DNA from: Micromonospora antibiotica
Lineage (GTDB): Bacteria; Actinomycetota; Actinomycetes; Mycobacteriales; Micromonosporaceae
DNA length: 64,000 nucleotides
Reading direction: 5' to 3'
Assembly (NCBI RefSeq): GCF_017599305.1
Contig: NZ_JAGFWR010000012.1
Location: 1-64,000, forward strand
Within the stretch, counting starts at the first letter, position 1. Each line of letters opens with the position of its first letter. A model generated the notes under the pieces. That model saw only the letters and a program-made list of their open reading frames with translations. It was not told the origin of the DNA and did no database searches. A program made the position numbers and the translations under genes. Shown in pieces: positions 62,178 to 64,000 of the stretch.

Positions 62178-62588
62178 ATGCTCCGACTCACGGATTTCAT
62201 CATCGACTGCCCGGACACGATGAGGCTGGCGGCCTTCTACGCCGCGGTGACGGGTCGCCCGGTCAGGGAGGGCAGCGACGGGGACTGGGCCGGCATCCGG
62301 TTCGGCGAGATCGAGCTGGCCTTCATCAGGGTGACGGATTACCGCGCCCCGCAGTGGCCCGACGGCGGGCACCCCAAACAGTTCCACCTCGACTTCGAGG
62401 TCGATGACATCGAGACCGAGCAGGCTCGCGTCCTGGCCCTCGGCGCAACCCTGGCGCAGGATTTCCTCAGCCCCGAAGGCTACGGATGGCGGGTCTACAC
62501 CGACCCGGTCGGTCACCCCTTCTGCCTCTGCCGCAACAGGGGTGTCACCTGGACCGACCAGGGACCCGTCTGGCCCGAGCCGGCCTGA
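62178..62588 (+). CDS. VOC (glyoxalase/bleomycin-resistance fold) protein
   Basis: Protein of 136 residues in the vicinal-oxygen-chelate superfamily. LTDFIIDCPDTMRLAAFYAAVTGRP is the usual opening; GHPKQFHLDFEVDDIETEQARVLALGATL gives the conserved His-Leu-Asp-Phe; YTDPVGHPFCLCR closes the second beta-alpha unit. Of the usual metal ligands only part can be seen, so its activity is unknown. AGGA lies about 9 bases before ATG 62178. Its stop lies in an 18-base duplicate. Confidence 0.88.
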   Translation: MLRLTDFIIDCPDTMRLAAFYAAVTGRPVREGSDGDWAGIRFGEIELAFIRVTDYRAPQWPDGGHPKQFHLDFEVDDIETEQARVLALGATLAQDFLSPEGYGWRVYTDPVGHPFCLCRNRGVTWTDQGPVWPEPA

Positions 62589-62613
62589 TCCACCCAGCCG
62601 GCCTGATCCACCC
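62578..62613. repeat. Perfect 18-bp tandem duplicate spanning a stop codon
   Basis: Units 62578-62595 and 62596-62613 are identical and include the glyoxalase-gene TGA. Confidence 0.88.
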
Positions 62614-62697
62614 AGGCCGAGCCGAAACAGCGGCATCAGCCCGCCGGGGACACCGCGACTTCGGCCCCCTGGAGTCGATCACCCGCCCAACGACGAC

Positions 62698-62729
62698 AGG
62701 CCCGCCTCCCCGGGTGGGCAGGCGGGCCT
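62698..62729. terminator. Perfect 10-bp hairpin between convergent genes
   Basis: Arms 62698-62707 and 62720-62729 (AGGCCCGCCT and complement) with a 12-base loop, between the VOC gene and ctaF. Confidence 0.7.
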
Positions 62730-62790
62730 GTCGGATGGCTCTCCGGGCACTGACGCGGCGAACGGGGCTCGCCGCGAGCAGGCCGGTGGG

Positions 62791-63219
62791 TCAGTGCTCG
62801 GCGGTGCGGCGGGTGCCGGAGTAGTACTCGAAGAGCAGGCCGCAGGCGGTGACGATGACCAGCACCAGACCGAGGCCGAGCAGCCAGAACTGCCAGAACA
62901 CCAGGCCCAGGCCGGCGACCGCGGCGGCCAGCGCGAGGCCGAACGGCCAGTAGCTGCCGGGGCTGAAGAAGCCGATCTCGCCCGCGCCGTCGGCGATCTC
63001 GCCGTCCGGCCGGTCCTCCGGGCGCAGGTCGATACGGCGGGAGACGAACCAGAAGAAGCCGCCGCACATCGCGCAGAGCAGGAAGGACAGCAGCAGGGCC
63101 ACCGTGCCGACCCACTCGACCTGGCCACCGGAGTCGCCGTACGTCCAAGCGCCGTAGAGGATCGTCGCGCCGAGGAGGAACCCGGCGATGATGAGGAAGA
63201 TGCGCCACTCGGTCTTCAT
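62791..63219 (-). CDS. ctaF: Cytochrome c oxidase subunit IV (actinobacterial)
   Basis: Membrane protein of 142 residues with four hydrophobic segments (about 7-25, 36-58, 92-110, 113-133), of the actinobacterial CtaF family. KTEWRIFLIIAGFLLGATILYG and GFFSPGSYWPFGLALA are characteristic. It is a small non-catalytic subunit of aa3 oxidase. ATG 63219 with GAGG 8 bases upstream, 10 bases after the ctaC stop, so in one operon with ctaC (and likely ctaD further upstream, outside the window). Confidence 0.95.
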   Translation of the reverse strand: MKTEWRIFLIIAGFLLGATILYGAWTYGDSGGQVEWVGTVALLLSFLLCAMCGGFFWFVSRRIDLRPEDRPDGEIADGAGEIGFFSPGSYWPFGLALAAAVAGLGLVFWQFWLLGLGLVLVIVTACGLLFEYYSGTRRTAEH

Positions 63220-63229
63220 GCCGGATACC

Positions 63230-64000
63230 TCAGTTTCCCGCGCCCGCGGACGCGCCGTCCGGGTTGAAGTTGTCCTTGGTCCGCCGGGTGTCGAACGGCT
63301 GGGTGGTCTTCGCGTACGGGTCCTGGCCGATGGCGGTGAGCGCCTCCTGCGTCGACTTGCCGTCCCGCTTGGCCGCCAGGAACTGGTCGTACGCCTCCGG
63401 GGAGACCACCCGCAGCTCGAAGTTCATGAAGGCGTGGTAGCTGCCGCACAGCTCGGCGCAGCGGCCCACGTACGCCCCCTCGGACTCCAGCTTGGAGACC
63501 TCGAACACGTTACGGATCTTGCCGGGCATCACGTCGCGCTTGAACAGCAGCTCCGGCACCCAGAAGGAGTGGATGACGTCGCGGCTGGTCTCCTCGAACC
63601 GGATGGACCGGTTGGTCGGCAGCACCAGCACCGGGATGACCTCGCTGGTGCCCAGCACCGACGCCACGGTGTTGGCCTCGGTGCCCTGGCCGTCGCGGTA
63701 GTTGAACTGCCAGTTCCACTTGAAGGCGACGACCTCGACGGTGACGTCGGGGTTCTTGGTCGTCCGCACCACGTCGGTCTGGACCACTGCCGTGTAGTAG
63801 AAGAGCACCGAGACGATCAGGATCGGCGCGATGGTGTAGAGAAACTCCATCGGCAGGTTGTAGCGGGTCTGCACCGGCAGCTCGTTGCCGCGCTTGCGGT
63901 AGCGCACCACGCACCAGAAGATCAGGCCCCAGACGAAGACACCGACCGCCAGGGCGGCGATGCAGGAGGCGATCCACAGGTCGTACATCCGGTGCGATTC
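63230..64000 (-). CDS. ctaC: Cytochrome c oxidase subunit II, 5' end beyond the window
   Basis: Partial, 257 codons visible; the frame stays open to the window edge. An in-frame ATG at 63988 lies inside the first membrane helix region, so the signal peptide and true start lie outside. Two membrane helices (WIASCIAALAVGVFVWGLIFW and FLYTIAPILIVSVLFYYTAVV, each given here in full) are followed by the cupredoxin domain. The CuA site is visible: IHSFWVPEL (His), then GRCAELCGSYHAFM, which carries the two Cys, Glu, His and Met. Receives electrons from QcrC. Confidence 0.95.
   Translation of the reverse strand, partial: ESHRMYDLWIASCIAALAVGVFVWGLIFWCVVRYRKRGNELPVQTRYNLPMEFLYTIAPILIVSVLFYYTAVVQTDVVRTTKNPDVTVEVVAFKWNWQFNYRDGQGTEANTVASVLGTSEVIPVLVLPTNRSIRFEETSRDVIHSFWVPELLFKRDVMPGKIRNVFEVSKLESEGAYVGRCAELCGSYHAFMNFELRVVSPEAYDQFLAAKRDGKSTQEALTAIGQDPYAKTTQPFDTRRTKDNFNPDGASAGAGN

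Overview
The window is very GC-rich DNA with GTG/ATG starts, many 4-base start/stop overlaps and actinobacterial core families throughout. Gene content and the recurrent intergenic motifs fit Micromonosporaceae, most likely Micromonospora or a close relative (inference; no rRNA is present). The gene order follows, with insertions, the Mycobacterium tuberculosis block Rv2175c to Rv2200c: Rv2175c-like, pknL, aroG, the Rv2179c-like ribonuclease, a START-domain protein, fadD15, pimB', the Rv2191-like nuclease, trpD, ctaE-qcrCAB, ctaF and ctaC. Several inserted genes (pfkA, macS-macR, glucokinase-like ROK protein) also cluster in Streptomyces. It is an ordinary, vertically inherited chromosomal region, not an accessory island. 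I see no CRISPR array, insertion sequence, prophage, rRNA or tRNA.

Layout. 0-6 kb: Rv2175c-like DNA-binding protein, PASTA-bearing pknL, endonuclease IV, then threonine aldolase and class II DAHP synthase on the minus strand. 6-15 kb: secreted and cell-surface functions (lipoprotein, CBM2-GH18 chitinase, glutathione peroxidase, SGNH hydrolase, two GNAT acetyltransferases, a DUF4397 protein with a class F sortase). 15-19 kb: proC, a PPi-type phosphofructokinase, a PNPOx-like protein, the ribonuclease and a Crp/Fnr regulator. 20-27 kb: a large zinc-ribbon/adenylate cyclase/AAA protein, a membrane protein and otsA. 27-39 kb: a flavin monooxygenase/hydrolase pair, an EEP nuclease/ROK kinase pair, a START protein, fadD15, the two-component system macS-macR, a methyltransferase and a GGDEF-EAL protein. 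39-46 kb: PimB'-like mannosyltransferase, Ste24-like protease, a lower-GC XRE-isochorismatase pair and a globin-like/FAD reductase pair. 46-53.5 kb: NYN coiled-coil protein, DEDDh-GIY-YIG nuclease, Rel homologue, NUDIX, nucleotidyltransferase, Lrp-type RAM protein. 54-64 kb: respiratory block (qcrB, qcrA, qcrC, ctaE, ctaG-like, ctaF, ctaC) with trpD and small genes between.

How the genes work together. QcrCAB plus CtaC/E/F are subunits of the actinobacterial bc1-aa3 supercomplex that oxidises menaquinol and reduces oxygen. AroG and TrpD supply aromatic amino acids. Phosphofructokinase, ROK glucokinase and OtsA link glucose uptake, glycolysis and trehalose. PimB' and FadD15 belong to envelope lipid metabolism.

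The points most worth a second look are: a cyclase gene whose coding signal (eight zinc-ribbon cysteines) begins upstream of any normal start codon; a truncated-globin-like protein lacking the proximal histidine, translationally coupled to a flavohaemoglobin-type reductase; a Rel homologue with an intact hydrolase and an altered synthetase; tandem duplications that each span a stop codon in three consecutive genes; and a family of inverted repeats at gene ends. No wholly new multi-gene system is evident.
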